Shown here piece after piece: positions 51,263-60,373 of a stretch of DNA of 64,000 nt. A program made the position numbers and the translations under genes. The stretch is taken from positions 682,001-746,000 of the forward strand of contig NZ_JBFEFG010000274.1 of assembly GCF_040718835.1 (NCBI RefSeq), written 5' to 3'. How positions within the stretch are numbered: the first letter of the stretch is position 1; every line of letters starts with the position of its first letter. Origin of the DNA: Bremerella sp. JC817 (GTDB lineage Bacteria > Planctomycetota > Planctomycetia > Pirellulales > Pirellulaceae). A model generated the notes under the pieces. That model saw only the letters and a program-made list of their open reading frames with translations, searched no databases and had not been told where the DNA came from.

Positions 51263-51413
51263 CGGCACGGCCTCGCCGATTGTTACGAACGATACGACCG
51301 GTACAAATTGCCAGCCTTCGCTGACGCGTACCATATGGGCGACCCCGTCAAGCGGCCTTCCCGAACAACCGATAGATTCTCTGTCGCGTCCTCTATCGTT
51401 CAAAGGGTCATTC

Positions 51414-53165
51414 ATGTTCAGCAATCCACGTATGCTCGCAGCCACGGCTGGCGTATTAGCATCGATGCTGGCATCCGGCCCTGGCATGCTATCAGCACAG
51501 CAAGCGCAGCCAGCTCGGCCGTCCCAAGACAAGGGAGAGCCGGTCGTAATTCGTCAGACCGAGTTCGGCATCCCTTACCAGGTCGATGCCCCCAATACGA
51601 CGCCTGAAGTTCAACTGATGGTCTCGAACGATCAAGGCGTGAACTGGGTGGGCTACCAACGCCAGTCGTCTCGGCAAGATCGCTTCGTGTTTCAAGCCAG
51701 CAGCGATGGCGAATACTGGTTCGCCATTCGGACCTTCGACAATTCGGGACGGCCCACGAATGCTTCGCCGGTGATGAAACCGGAACTCAAAGTGGCGATC
51801 GATACCCAGACGCCGGTCATCAACCTGGAAGTCGAGGCCCTGGACAGCGGCGAAGTCATCGCCAAGTGGACGGTCCGCGATAAGGCGATCGATGCGAGCC
51901 AGATTCGACTGAGCTATCAGACTTCGCAGCAAAGCCCTTTCCAGCAAGTTCAGATCGACCCCAGTCAGGCCTATCAGGCCAATGGAATCATTGCAGGCGA
52001 AACCCGCTGGTTTCCGATCGCGACCGACCGCGTGATGCTGGTTCGACTCGATGCGAACGACAAAGCAGGCAACGTTGGTTTCTCGCAGCAATCGGTCGCG
52101 GTTCCATTGGTCGCCCAGCGACCTCGCTGGAATGGCGTTTCCCGACCGCTGCCGGGGCAGGATGGCCAGCCTTCCAATCCTCTGGCAGGCGGCAACGTTC
52201 CGGTCGATCCATTCCAACAACGACGTGTCGACATGCCACCACCACCGTCGCAGTCGATTCCATGGCCAACCGATAACGCAGTGCCTCGCCCGCAAACTCC
52301 AGCGGCCGGCAACCTGGCCGCGGCTCCGCAGCAACCGGCACCACCAGCCGCTGGCGGAAATGGCCTGGCTCCGATTCCATCGGGCATGCCAGATCGATTC
52401 CGTCCGGCGAGCATGAAGATGGAACCTCCGGTTGCCAACTCGGGCCAGCCATCGGCACCTCAGCCTACGCAGCCCGCGATGGTTGGCCTGCCGCCAGGCG
52501 TCGTGCCGCAATCGATCAATCAGAAGACGTTCGCCTTGAACTACGGTGTCGATACGGTCGGTCCTTCAGGGATCGGTCAGATCGAACTGTGGGTCACGCG
52601 AAACGGGGGCGAAACCTGGGAACCAGGCGGTATCGATCCTGACCGCGAAAGTCCCTTCGATGTTGAAGTTCAAGCCGAAGGCATCTACGGCTTCCGGATC
52701 GTCGTCGAAGGTGGCAATGGTTTGACTGGTCGCCGCCCCCAAGCGGGTGACCTGGCCGATATCTGGGTGAATGTTGACCTGACGAAACCGGTCGCCACGC
52801 TGACCAACGTTGTCTATGGCGAAGGGCCTCATGTCGGGCACCTCGATATCAACTGGACCAGCAGCGATGCGAACTTGACCGAACGGCCGATTTCGCTGTT
52901 CTACTCGTCGTCGGTGAATGGCCCCTGGAAGCCGATTGCCCAAGAAATCGCGAACTCCGGCAAATACGTCTGGAAGATTACGCCGGAAGTCCCCGCCGAC
53001 ATCTACCTGAAGGTCGAATCGCAGGACAAGGCCGGCAACATTGGCGAATTCATTCTGAAACGGGCCATCGCCAACGATGGACTCGTTCCACGGGGGCAAA
53101 TTCGCTCGATCCAGCCGCGAAACAACCAGCCGGAACAAGCCGCCATGCCGGTCACCGTCCGCTAG
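51414..53165 (+). CDS. Exported protein with Ig-like beta domains and Pro-rich linker
   Basis: A 583-residue secreted protein with a signal peptide ending near MLSA. Two beta-sandwich regions (residues ~35-230 and ~370-560) show fibronectin/Ig-like alternation, e.g. EVQLMVSNDQGVNWV with VRLDANDKAGNVGF, and QIELWVTRNGGETWE with YLKVESQDKAGNIGEF. The two halves resemble one another, implying an internal duplication. Between them is a Pro/Ala/Gln-rich linker (~265-350). AAGGG lies 7 bases before the ATG. Similar exported proteins occur in planctomycetes; a role in surface or sulfatase/glycan context is possible but unproven. Confidence 0.68.
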   Translation: MFSNPRMLAATAGVLASMLASGPGMLSAQQAQPARPSQDKGEPVVIRQTEFGIPYQVDAPNTTPEVQLMVSNDQGVNWVGYQRQSSRQDRFVFQASSDGEYWFAIRTFDNSGRPTNASPVMKPELKVAIDTQTPVINLEVEALDSGEVIAKWTVRDKAIDASQIRLSYQTSQQSPFQQVQIDPSQAYQANGIIAGETRWFPIATDRVMLVRLDANDKAGNVGFSQQSVAVPLVAQRPRWNGVSRPLPGQDGQPSNPLAGGNVPVDPFQQRRVDMPPPPSQSIPWPTDNAVPRPQTPAAGNLAAAPQQPAPPAAGGNGLAPIPSGMPDRFRPASMKMEPPVANSGQPSAPQPTQPAMVGLPPGVVPQSINQKTFALNYGVDTVGPSGIGQIELWVTRNGGETWEPGGIDPDRESPFDVEVQAEGIYGFRIVVEGGNGLTGRRPQAGDLADIWVNVDLTKPVATLTNVVYGEGPHVGHLDINWTSSDANLTERPISLFYSSSVNGPWKPIAQEIANSGKYVWKITPEVPADIYLKVESQDKAGNIGEFILKRAIANDGLVPRGQIRSIQPRNNQPEQAAMPVTVR

Positions 53166-53208
53166 GTCGCCGGTAGCCAATCGGTGCCAGACCGGGTAAC
53201 TTGGTGCC

Positions 53209-54309
53209 ATGGCAAATACGGTTCATGCTTTCGACTTTCTGGACGCCGAGGAAACGACGATTCCTTCGGTCTGCATTGTTTTCGGACGCGACGCCTTCTT
53301 GCGCGGACTGGCCACCGAGAAGGTTCGCCAGGCAGTCTTGGGGGCTGATACCGATGTTCCTTACGGCAAGCTTGCCGGCAACACCGTGACATGGGTCGAT
53401 GTCGCCGATGAAGTCTCGACCGTCAGCTTGTTCGGCAGTTCCGGTCGCCGCCTTGCCGTGGTGGAAGACGCCGATCCATTCGTCAGCCGTTACCGCGACG
53501 AACTAGAAAACTTTCTCGAGAAGAAACGTCCAGGCGGCGTGCTGGTTCTTCAGGTCGAGAAGTGGGCCGCCAACACGCGTCTCTACAAAAAGTGCGACGC
53601 GACCGGTCTTCAGATTCAATGCAATCCACCTGAGAAGAAGTCGGGCAAGAAGACCTCGCTCGACTACGATGCCCTGGCCAAGTGGTTTGTGCGGCGTGCC
53701 AAGGTCGAACACGATGCCAAGTTGAACGTCGGCGCAGCGAACCTGTTGGTCGAGATGCTCGGCACGGAACTCGGTTTGATCGATCAAGAGATCGCCCGGC
53801 TCGCATTGTTTGTCGATATCCATCAACCGATCGACGAAGCGCTCGTTACCGAACAAGTGCATGGTGGCCAGTTGCAAGAGATCTGGCACCTGGTCGATGC
53901 GGCCGTCGAAGGGAAGACGGCGGATGCCTTGCTGCAACTCGACCGATTGTTCCAAGCCGGTGAGAAACCTCAGAAGCTGTACGGTCAGATCGCCTGGAGC
54001 CTGCGACGTTTTGCTGCCGCCACGCGTATCTATCAACGGGCACGTCGCCGCGGTGATGCCGTCAGCCTGCGAGATGCCTTGAAGGAAGCAGGCTTCCCGA
54101 ACTGGCCCAAGGCGTTGGAAGAAGCCCAGCGTCGTCTATTGGCCCTGGGGCAAATTCGCGGGGGGCGACTCTACCGCCAACTGCTGGAGCTGGATCTCTC
54201 CCTGAAGGGAAGCCACTCGCACGAAACTCGTGGCCGACTGGCCTTAGAGAAGCTGGTGGTTTCGTTCTCGAAGGCCCTCGATCCACCGCGAGCTAGCAAC
54301 GCTCGGTAG
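53209..54309 (+). CDS. holA: DNA polymerase III subunit delta
   Basis: A 366-residue clamp-loader subunit that opens the beta clamp. The domain I segment CIVFGRDAFLRGLATEKV is the 'G-x-E/D-x-F/L' entry of HolA, and FGSSGRRLAVVEDADPFV follows. The helical collar half contains LDQEIARLALF-type and EGKTADALLQLDRLFQAGEKPQKLYGQIAWSLRRF, the most conserved part of the family. Delta is poorly conserved, so the call rests on this pattern and on length. It lies 43 bases after the Ig-like gene. Confidence 0.82.
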   Translation: MANTVHAFDFLDAEETTIPSVCIVFGRDAFLRGLATEKVRQAVLGADTDVPYGKLAGNTVTWVDVADEVSTVSLFGSSGRRLAVVEDADPFVSRYRDELENFLEKKRPGGVLVLQVEKWAANTRLYKKCDATGLQIQCNPPEKKSGKKTSLDYDALAKWFVRRAKVEHDAKLNVGAANLLVEMLGTELGLIDQEIARLALFVDIHQPIDEALVTEQVHGGQLQEIWHLVDAAVEGKTADALLQLDRLFQAGEKPQKLYGQIAWSLRRFAAATRIYQRARRRGDAVSLRDALKEAGFPNWPKALEEAQRRLLALGQIRGGRLYRQLLELDLSLKGSHSHETRGRLALEKLVVSFSKALDPPRASNAR

Positions 54310-54449
54310 CGGATCGCCGCGTGCTATCACTGCTCGAAGATTCACCGATCGGTATCTCTTGCTTCAAACTTGAGGTTTTCCTACTATCCGCCGGACCGTT
54401 TCTTGGAAGAAGGCTTGCGCAAGCGCGCCAACAACGGAAGCCCGAGCGA

Positions 54450-56309
54450 ATGATGTCGAAGATTTACCTTCCCTGTATCGTACTGCTAAGCGTTCTGCTG
54501 ACTGGCTGCATGAGCGGTTGGAACCGGGGCGCCAAAGAATCCAGCTCGTTGAACAGCTACCTAGACCATCAAGCCGCCACCAAAGCGCGCCCAATGTCGA
54601 CCAAGCCGGCCGGCATGGAAGAGAAGCCTCCGGAAAAGAATATTCTGGTCGAGTCGGAAAGCAGCGATGTTTCCCTCGGCAAGAAGCTGGCGGCACGTCT
54701 GGCGGAAGCCGATCAGCAGCAGCCACCATCAACAGAAGCCAAGAAACCAGCCTCCTATGCTGCTCGCGTCGCCGCGTTGACTCTTCCGGAAGCGGACAAG
54801 CAGCAGATTCTGACCGAGTTCGCCTCGGCCAACGATTCGCAGTGGGAAGAACTGCTTTCCAAGCTCGAACCAGTCTTCGGCCCGAAGACTGAAACCAAGA
54901 TCGCTCAGCAGGCACCGCCTCCGGCCAAGAGCGAGGATATGGTGCAGAAGTATGCCACAAAGCTGGTCCAGCAGCACCTCGCCAGTGGCAGCGTGCCACA
55001 GCCGGCGACCAATGCCGAAGAAGGCCCAAAGCGTTTGCCTTCCACGAACATGCATCAAGACACCTCGCACTTAGCCCAGGTCGATCCTGATTTGTATCCC
55101 AAAACGATCGATCTCGAGCGTGGAAAGACGATGCCCGGAGCACGTCAGCCGGTCGCTCTGGAAGCCGCAAACCACCGGGATGCAGGAGTCCAACTGGCTG
55201 CCCATGTCACGGAAGTCGATGCCGGCAGCGAAGGGCTTTACCCGGAAGACGTCCAGATTGTCGCCTACAACCAGATGCGTAACGACACGAAAAGTCTGCC
55301 AGACAAGATGGCGGGGCCCAAAAAGAAGCCCGCCGAAGAGGAGTCGGTCAGCAACCTGACCAAGGACGAATACCGCGTGATGCAGATCTTATGGGAACGA
55401 GGTCAGGTTTCGCTCGAAGCGTTGCACAAAGATTACCTCGCCCAGTTCGGTCCGGAACAGTCGCGGACTTCGCCGAACCCAATTGCGATGAGCCTCGACG
55501 AACTGCATGCCATCCTCTTCGATTTGAAGGGACGTGGATGGATTGCGGACACGCGTCGTGGCAACACGGTTGCCTACTGGGCTTCCCGCAACCAGCCTGA
55601 ATCAAGCAGCGGCGACTGGGAGAAACTAGTTTCGGATTCGATCCAGCAACTTCAACAGGTCGCCGGTGACAGCCGACTCTCCGAAGAAGAACGAACGATC
55701 GCCCAGCTTCGCTTGCGAATGCTGTACCTGGTCGCCGATCGCAAGTCGGACGCCTTAGAGAAGGTCGAAGGCTTGAGCCCTGAAGAACAAGAGGTCTGGA
55801 GCAACACGCTGTTTGGCCTGGCCGACTATATGCAAGTCGAAGAGATCCCGGTCGAACGACGCCATAGCCTTGCCTTGGGATCGTTCCGCCGCGTGATGTC
55901 GCACCTGGAAGCCGCCAGCCCATTGGAACTGAAGAATCTCGAGTTCATCCAAAGCGTCGACAGCTTTGGCCAGTTCAAGCCTTTCCCTTCGCACGACTTC
56001 CAACCCCAACAGGAAGTGCTACTGTACGTCGAAGTCGACAACTTCTCGAGCCGCGACAACGGTGGCAAGTTTGAAACGACGCTACAAAGCAACTACGAAA
56101 TCTACGATCAGGCCGGGCGTCGAATCGATGCTCGCCAGTTCCCGGAAGTGAAAGACAGTTGCCGCGTTCGTCGCCGCGACTTCTACGTTCCTTACCGGCT
56201 TTACATGCCCGAGAACATCACGCCTGGTTCATATCGTTTAGAATTGACGGTTCGCGATCCTGCCTCCGACAAGTTCGGGCAGTCATCGATCGACTTCCGT
56301 ATCAAGTAG
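54450..56309 (+). CDS. Lipoprotein with embedded BlaI/MecI-like winged helix
   Basis: A 619-residue protein. MMSKIYLPCIVLLSVLLTGC carries a lipobox with Cys20, so the ATG at 54450, with GGAAG 9 bases upstream, is the natural start; the frame is open for 43 more codons upstream. A polar linker and helical region (~40-290) is followed at ~303-380 by a segment much like the BlaI/MecI winged helix: LTKDEYRVMQILWERGQVSLEALHKDYL, then LHAILFDLKGRGWIADTRRGNTVAYWASR. C-terminally (~500-619) lies an Ig-like beta domain (EVLLYVEVDNFSSRDN, PGSYRLELTVRDP). A DNA-binding-type fold behind a lipid anchor is unexpected. Function unknown. Confidence 0.72.
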   Translation: MMSKIYLPCIVLLSVLLTGCMSGWNRGAKESSSLNSYLDHQAATKARPMSTKPAGMEEKPPEKNILVESESSDVSLGKKLAARLAEADQQQPPSTEAKKPASYAARVAALTLPEADKQQILTEFASANDSQWEELLSKLEPVFGPKTETKIAQQAPPPAKSEDMVQKYATKLVQQHLASGSVPQPATNAEEGPKRLPSTNMHQDTSHLAQVDPDLYPKTIDLERGKTMPGARQPVALEAANHRDAGVQLAAHVTEVDAGSEGLYPEDVQIVAYNQMRNDTKSLPDKMAGPKKKPAEEESVSNLTKDEYRVMQILWERGQVSLEALHKDYLAQFGPEQSRTSPNPIAMSLDELHAILFDLKGRGWIADTRRGNTVAYWASRNQPESSSGDWEKLVSDSIQQLQQVAGDSRLSEEERTIAQLRLRMLYLVADRKSDALEKVEGLSPEEQEVWSNTLFGLADYMQVEEIPVERRHSLALGSFRRVMSHLEAASPLELKNLEFIQSVDSFGQFKPFPSHDFQPQQEVLLYVEVDNFSSRDNGGKFETTLQSNYEIYDQAGRRIDARQFPEVKDSCRVRRRDFYVPYRLYMPENITPGSYRLELTVRDPASDKFGQSSIDFRIK

Positions 56310-56318
56310 GGACGAGGT

Positions 56319-57446
56319 ATGACCACATACGACGTTGCGGTGATCGGAATCGGCGGCGTCGGAAGTTCGGCGCTGTACCATTTGGCGAAGAGTGGTGCCC
56401 GTGTGATCGGTCTCGACCGGTTCGCACCTCCGCATTCGCTGGGTAGCTCGCACGGCCAAACCCGGGTGATTCGGATGGCCTACTTCGAGCACCCAGACTA
56501 TGTCCCCCTGCTCCGTCAGTCGTACCAGGCCTGGTACGAATTAGAAGCGGCCAGCGGCCGCACGCTTTACTTCCCGACCGGTGTCTTGCAGATCGGTCCC
56601 GAATCAGGCGAAGTGATTGCCGGCGTCCGCAAAAGTGCCGAGCAGCATCAACTGGCGATCGACTCGTTTTCGCACGAAGAGATCTCGAAGGCATTTCCCG
56701 GCCTGGTTCCACCCGAGAACTGTGTCGGCCTCCTCGAGCGCAACGCTGGCTATCTGCTGGTGTCCGAGTGCATCGATGCCTACCTGAAATTGGCCGTTCA
56801 ACTTGGTGCCGAGATGGCGACCAATTGCCCGGTTCATGCCTGGGATAAGGAAGCGGACGAGTTCGTCCTACAGACCGCCTCCGGGCCAACCCACGCGAAG
56901 CAGTTGGTGGTTTGCGGAGGGGCATGGGCGCAACAACTGCTCGCCGACTTAAACGTCCCGCTGACGATCTTCCGCAAGCAGCTTTACTGGTTTGACAATC
57001 AGGTTCCGCATTACACCACCGAGGCTTCATTCCCGGTGTTTCTCTTCGAAACGGCGCATGGGATCTATTATGGATTTCCTCAGATCGATGCGCAGGGTGT
57101 GAAGCTGGCCCGGCACGATGGAGGCGAAACGATCGCTTCTGCGCAAGCCCATTCGCAGACCGAAGACATCGCCGATCGTCAATCGGTCGAAGAGTTCGTG
57201 CAAACCTGCATGCCGCAGCTTTCGAGGAACCTGACACGCCATGCGGCCTGCATGTATACGATGACACCCGACCAACACTTCCTGGTTGGCTCGCATCCGG
57301 AGCAATCGGGCCTGCATTTCGCGGCAGGGCTCTCGGGACACGGATTCAAGTTTGCGTCTGCCTTGGGGCAGATTCTTTGCGACCTGGCCACGACCGGCCA
57401 AACGGCCTCGCCGATCGGCTTTCTTTCGCCAAACCGATTCTCGTAA
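56319..57446 (+). CDS. solA: N-methyltryptophan/sarcosine oxidase-type flavoenzyme
   Basis: A 375-residue FAD-dependent amine oxidase of the monomeric sarcosine oxidase family, which oxidises N-methylated amino acids giving formaldehyde and peroxide. The Rossmann motif is GIGGVGSSALYHLA. The covalent FAD cysteine is present as C311 in AACMYTMTPDQHF. LSGHGFKFASALG near the C-terminus is also conserved. It starts 9 bases after the lipoprotein gene, with GAGG before the ATG, suggesting one transcript. The exact substrate is unresolved; SolA versus sarcosine oxidase cannot be separated by eye. Confidence 0.88.
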   Translation: MTTYDVAVIGIGGVGSSALYHLAKSGARVIGLDRFAPPHSLGSSHGQTRVIRMAYFEHPDYVPLLRQSYQAWYELEAASGRTLYFPTGVLQIGPESGEVIAGVRKSAEQHQLAIDSFSHEEISKAFPGLVPPENCVGLLERNAGYLLVSECIDAYLKLAVQLGAEMATNCPVHAWDKEADEFVLQTASGPTHAKQLVVCGGAWAQQLLADLNVPLTIFRKQLYWFDNQVPHYTTEASFPVFLFETAHGIYYGFPQIDAQGVKLARHDGGETIASAQAHSQTEDIADRQSVEEFVQTCMPQLSRNLTRHAACMYTMTPDQHFLVGSHPEQSGLHFAAGLSGHGFKFASALGQILCDLATTGQTASPIGFLSPNRFS

Positions 57447-57559
57447 TTCGGCCCCCGCGCTCGTAACGACAACCTAGAGTTGCTTACACGTCTTATTGCG
57501 CCACAGCGCAGACCTCGGACAATCGTCACAACCGCTGCAATCTGCACTCGGAAGTCATC

Positions 57560-59152
57560 ATGAGCCAGCTTCAGTTGCCTCGTCAGGCCCAACAATATAT
57601 TCAATTGCTTCGCGCTCAATGGAAGCTGTGGGTCCCGGTGGCCGTTGGTTGTTTCCTGCTGGCCGCTACCTATGCGTTGATCAAGCCAGATGAATGGAAG
57701 GCGACCCAGTCGGTCGTTCTGCGTGACGAAGCCGCCGGTCAGCTCAGCGGCCAGGGACGTTTCGACAGCAACGATACCCTGAAAGCAGCGCAGGAAATGG
57801 TGGTCGAAGTGGCCCGTAACCAGGCCGTCCTGGAAGCCACATTGCAAAAGGTCGGCCCTGCTCCGAATCATTCCAGCCATGGCACCTGGCCATCGCTTAG
57901 CGATATCGAAAGTCTCCGCAAGAACGTTTCGGTCAGCCCACCCAACGGCGCCGAGTTCGGCACGACCGAAGTTTTGCATCTGTCGGTCGTGTCCGACAAT
58001 CGCGAACGAGCCATTCAGTTGACCTCGGCGCTTTGCACAGAACTCGACAAGGCCCTGAAGGACATTCGTAATAGACGTGCCGATAGCGTGATCGATGAAT
58101 TGAAAGATGCCGAGAAACTTGCTCAGCAGGAACTTGATAAGTCGACATTAGCGTTGAAGGCTCAAGAAACCCAAGTCGGTAGCGATCTGGGTGAACTTCG
58201 CAGCCTGAACGATGCCACCTCAGGCGATGGCAATCTGCGAAACTCGTGGAACCAAATCAAGCAGCAGATCCGCGATGGCGAATCGGATCTCGCCAAGCTT
58301 CAGGAACAACTCAAGATCCTGCAGGAAGCCCAAAGCGACCCTGAACAATTGATCGCGACGCCTAACGCATTGCTCGAAAGCCAGCCTGCCCTCCGTCGCT
58401 TGAAAGATGGCCTGGTCGACGCTCAACTTCGCACGTCGCAGCTGATGGGCAAGATGAGCAAGGACCATCCGCAGGTGCAATCGGCGATGGCTTCCGAAGA
58501 AGAAGTGCGTAACAAACTACGTGACGAGCTTTCGATCGCGGTCCGTGGCGTTCAAGCCGACATCAAGCTTCAGCAGACCCAGATCAAGTCGATCAGTTCG
58601 CAGGAAGAAGATGTCCGTAAACGCCTCGATGCGTTGGCTTCGATTCGTGCGACCTACGCCAACCTGGTTGCTGACGTTGAGAAATGCTCGCAGGTGCTTC
58701 GCGCCGCTCACGAACAACTGGCCGACGCGAAGGCGAATAAACTCGCTTCGGAAACTTCGAGCCTGATTACTCGCATCGACTTGCCAACGACCGGCGAAAA
58801 CCCGCTGGGACCTGGCAAGACCGTCATCGCCGGCACCGGCTTGTTGGGTGGGCTGGCACTGGGCATTGGCCTGGTGGTCTTGTTGGCTCCGCCAGAAAAC
58901 GGTCAGGGTCGCCGCTGGACCGATCGTTTGTGGGGACGTCGCTCGACCGACACCACGACGCCTGCCGGTGGTGATCGCCGTGCAGGGAGTGCACCTCCTC
59001 AACAGGCTCCTCCAGCGCAGAATGCCAATGGAGCTTCTCGCGGACGCCGAGCCACCGATCAGGTTCCTCAGGCAACCTATCCCGAAATCGACCGACGCAG
59101 CGGCCTCGATCGCCGTGGTGTGCCAACGCCAGACGATCGCCGAGCGAAATAA
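57560..59152 (+). CDS. Wzz-like polysaccharide chain-length determinant protein
   Basis: A 530-residue inner-membrane polysaccharide co-polymerase. TM1 at ~23-42 is followed by a periplasmic Wzz beta domain (TQSVVLRDEAAGQL), long helical coiled coil (~170-400), and TM2 at ~420-442 preceded by Pro-rich LPTTGENPLGPGK. Unlike many family members it has no cytoplasmic kinase domain; instead the last ~85 residues are a low-complexity tail with seven Arg-Arg dyads in GRRxTD and DRRxG patterns. With the nearby WcaJ-like gene it points to exopolysaccharide synthesis. Confidence 0.82.
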   Translation: MSQLQLPRQAQQYIQLLRAQWKLWVPVAVGCFLLAATYALIKPDEWKATQSVVLRDEAAGQLSGQGRFDSNDTLKAAQEMVVEVARNQAVLEATLQKVGPAPNHSSHGTWPSLSDIESLRKNVSVSPPNGAEFGTTEVLHLSVVSDNRERAIQLTSALCTELDKALKDIRNRRADSVIDELKDAEKLAQQELDKSTLALKAQETQVGSDLGELRSLNDATSGDGNLRNSWNQIKQQIRDGESDLAKLQEQLKILQEAQSDPEQLIATPNALLESQPALRRLKDGLVDAQLRTSQLMGKMSKDHPQVQSAMASEEEVRNKLRDELSIAVRGVQADIKLQQTQIKSISSQEEDVRKRLDALASIRATYANLVADVEKCSQVLRAAHEQLADAKANKLASETSSLITRIDLPTTGENPLGPGKTVIAGTGLLGGLALGIGLVVLLAPPENGQGRRWTDRLWGRRSTDTTTPAGGDRRAGSAPPQQAPPAQNANGASRGRRATDQVPQATYPEIDRRSGLDRRGVPTPDDRRAK

Positions 59153-59153
59153 A

Positions 59154-59181
59154 AAAGCCAGTCGCGATTGCAACTGGCTTT
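59154..59181. terminator. Bidirectional terminator between Wzz-like and ThuA-like genes
   Basis: AAAGCCAGT pairs perfectly with ACTGGCTTT around a 10-base loop. The minus side continues with TTTATTT, the plus side with CATGG, so it suits the minus-strand ThuA-like gene best. Confidence 0.7.
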
Positions 59182-59211
59182 CATGGTGAAACAAATCTGT
59201 CGGGGCGATAG

Positions 59212-60210
59212 TTATTTACCCTGGAAGTCGGCTGGCTTCAGCCCTTTCTGGAACGCGTTGAAGCCATAGAAGCTTGGCTCGTAATCGCCCACGATCGTCA
59301 CATCGAGATCGGGCGTGATCTTGTCTTCCAAGCCCACCAGGTCATAAGCCGCGTTCACGATCAAGCGGCGTCCATCTTCGTTGACGAAGTCGATCGCACT
59401 TCCAAACGTGCTGCAGACCGACGTCCCTTGCTTGCCACCTTCCCACTGGTAAGGCATCGTCCAGACGATTGGCATCATGGGATCGTTCTTGGCACCTTCC
59501 AGCGGCTTGTCTTCTGGCTTCATCCCGGTTAGCACGGCACCGTACATCAGCACCTTGGCATCGTCGGGCAACGAACGAATCCCATAGACATCGGTCGGTC
59601 CCCAGACATCGTCGACACCACTGAGGATTGGATTGTCTTTCTCGGCTTCGTTGATCACACCCCGGGTACTTTCTCCCTTGTGGCGGCCATGATGGTTCAC
59701 CCAGGTTTCGCCCAGCACCTTCTTGCCAAAGCCGCCGTTGTTGCTCCAACTGTAGTTGCCGAACTTGGCGTCCTTCGGAATGTTGAACGCATGGGTGGAA
59801 GTGCGGATACCAATGATCGGCTTGCCAGCCTTCAGGTAGTCGTCCAAGATCTGCATGTCGGCTTCCGGCAAGTTTCGGAAACGCGTCATCAAGATGCAAA
59901 GGTCAGCATCCTTCAGCGCTTCCATGCCAGGAATGTTGGTCTGGTTGTTGGGATCGATGGTGCCATCTTCCGGGTTGATCGCAAACAAGACGGTGCACTG
60001 AAAGCCGTGATGCTGCGACAAGATCTTCGCCAGCATCGGCAACGCTTCTTCCGAACGATATTCTTCGTCACCACTGATCAGAACGATCTTCTTCCCTTTG
60101 CCGTGACCTTCGCCGCCGTCGAAAGAAAGCACCGACTCGTTCGCCGAGACCATCGAACAGGGCAGAATCACCATCGCGATCAGAGCAGTCCACAGATTCC
60201 TGGCAATCAT
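59212..60210 (-). CDS. Exported ThuA-like (glutamine-amidotransferase-fold) protein
   Basis: A 332-residue secreted protein of the ThuA-like family. The start at 60210, with AGGAA upstream, gives a signal peptide ending near SANES; in-frame sequence further upstream is not export-like. The core has KKIVLISGDEEYRSEEALPMLAKIL, DADLCILMTRFRNLPE, GKPIIGIRTSTHAF (in place of the nucleophile elbow of true glutamine amidotransferases) and VNEDGRRLIVNAAYDLVGLE. These proteins are common in planctomycetes alongside PVC-type cytochromes. Function unknown; sugar-related roles have been proposed. Confidence 0.88.
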   Translation of the reverse strand: MIARNLWTALIAMVILPCSMVSANESVLSFDGGEGHGKGKKIVLISGDEEYRSEEALPMLAKILSQHHGFQCTVLFAINPEDGTIDPNNQTNIPGMEALKDADLCILMTRFRNLPEADMQILDDYLKAGKPIIGIRTSTHAFNIPKDAKFGNYSWSNNGGFGKKVLGETWVNHHGRHKGESTRGVINEAEKDNPILSGVDDVWGPTDVYGIRSLPDDAKVLMYGAVLTGMKPEDKPLEGAKNDPMMPIVWTMPYQWEGGKQGTSVCSTFGSAIDFVNEDGRRLIVNAAYDLVGLEDKITPDLDVTIVGDYEPSFYGFNAFQKGLKPADFQGK

Positions 60211-60373
60211 TGAGAAATTCCTGGTGGGGATTGGGGAGGTGGGAAGTTGTGAGTCCCTTCGTTTATAATCGAAACCGAGGCTCAATGCACCGTTTGGCCA
60301 GTGGCAATTCGGGCGAAAAACTCGATCCCTGCCCCCATCCCTCCCCAACCTGCTCTTCCCCGAAGGTTTCCGC

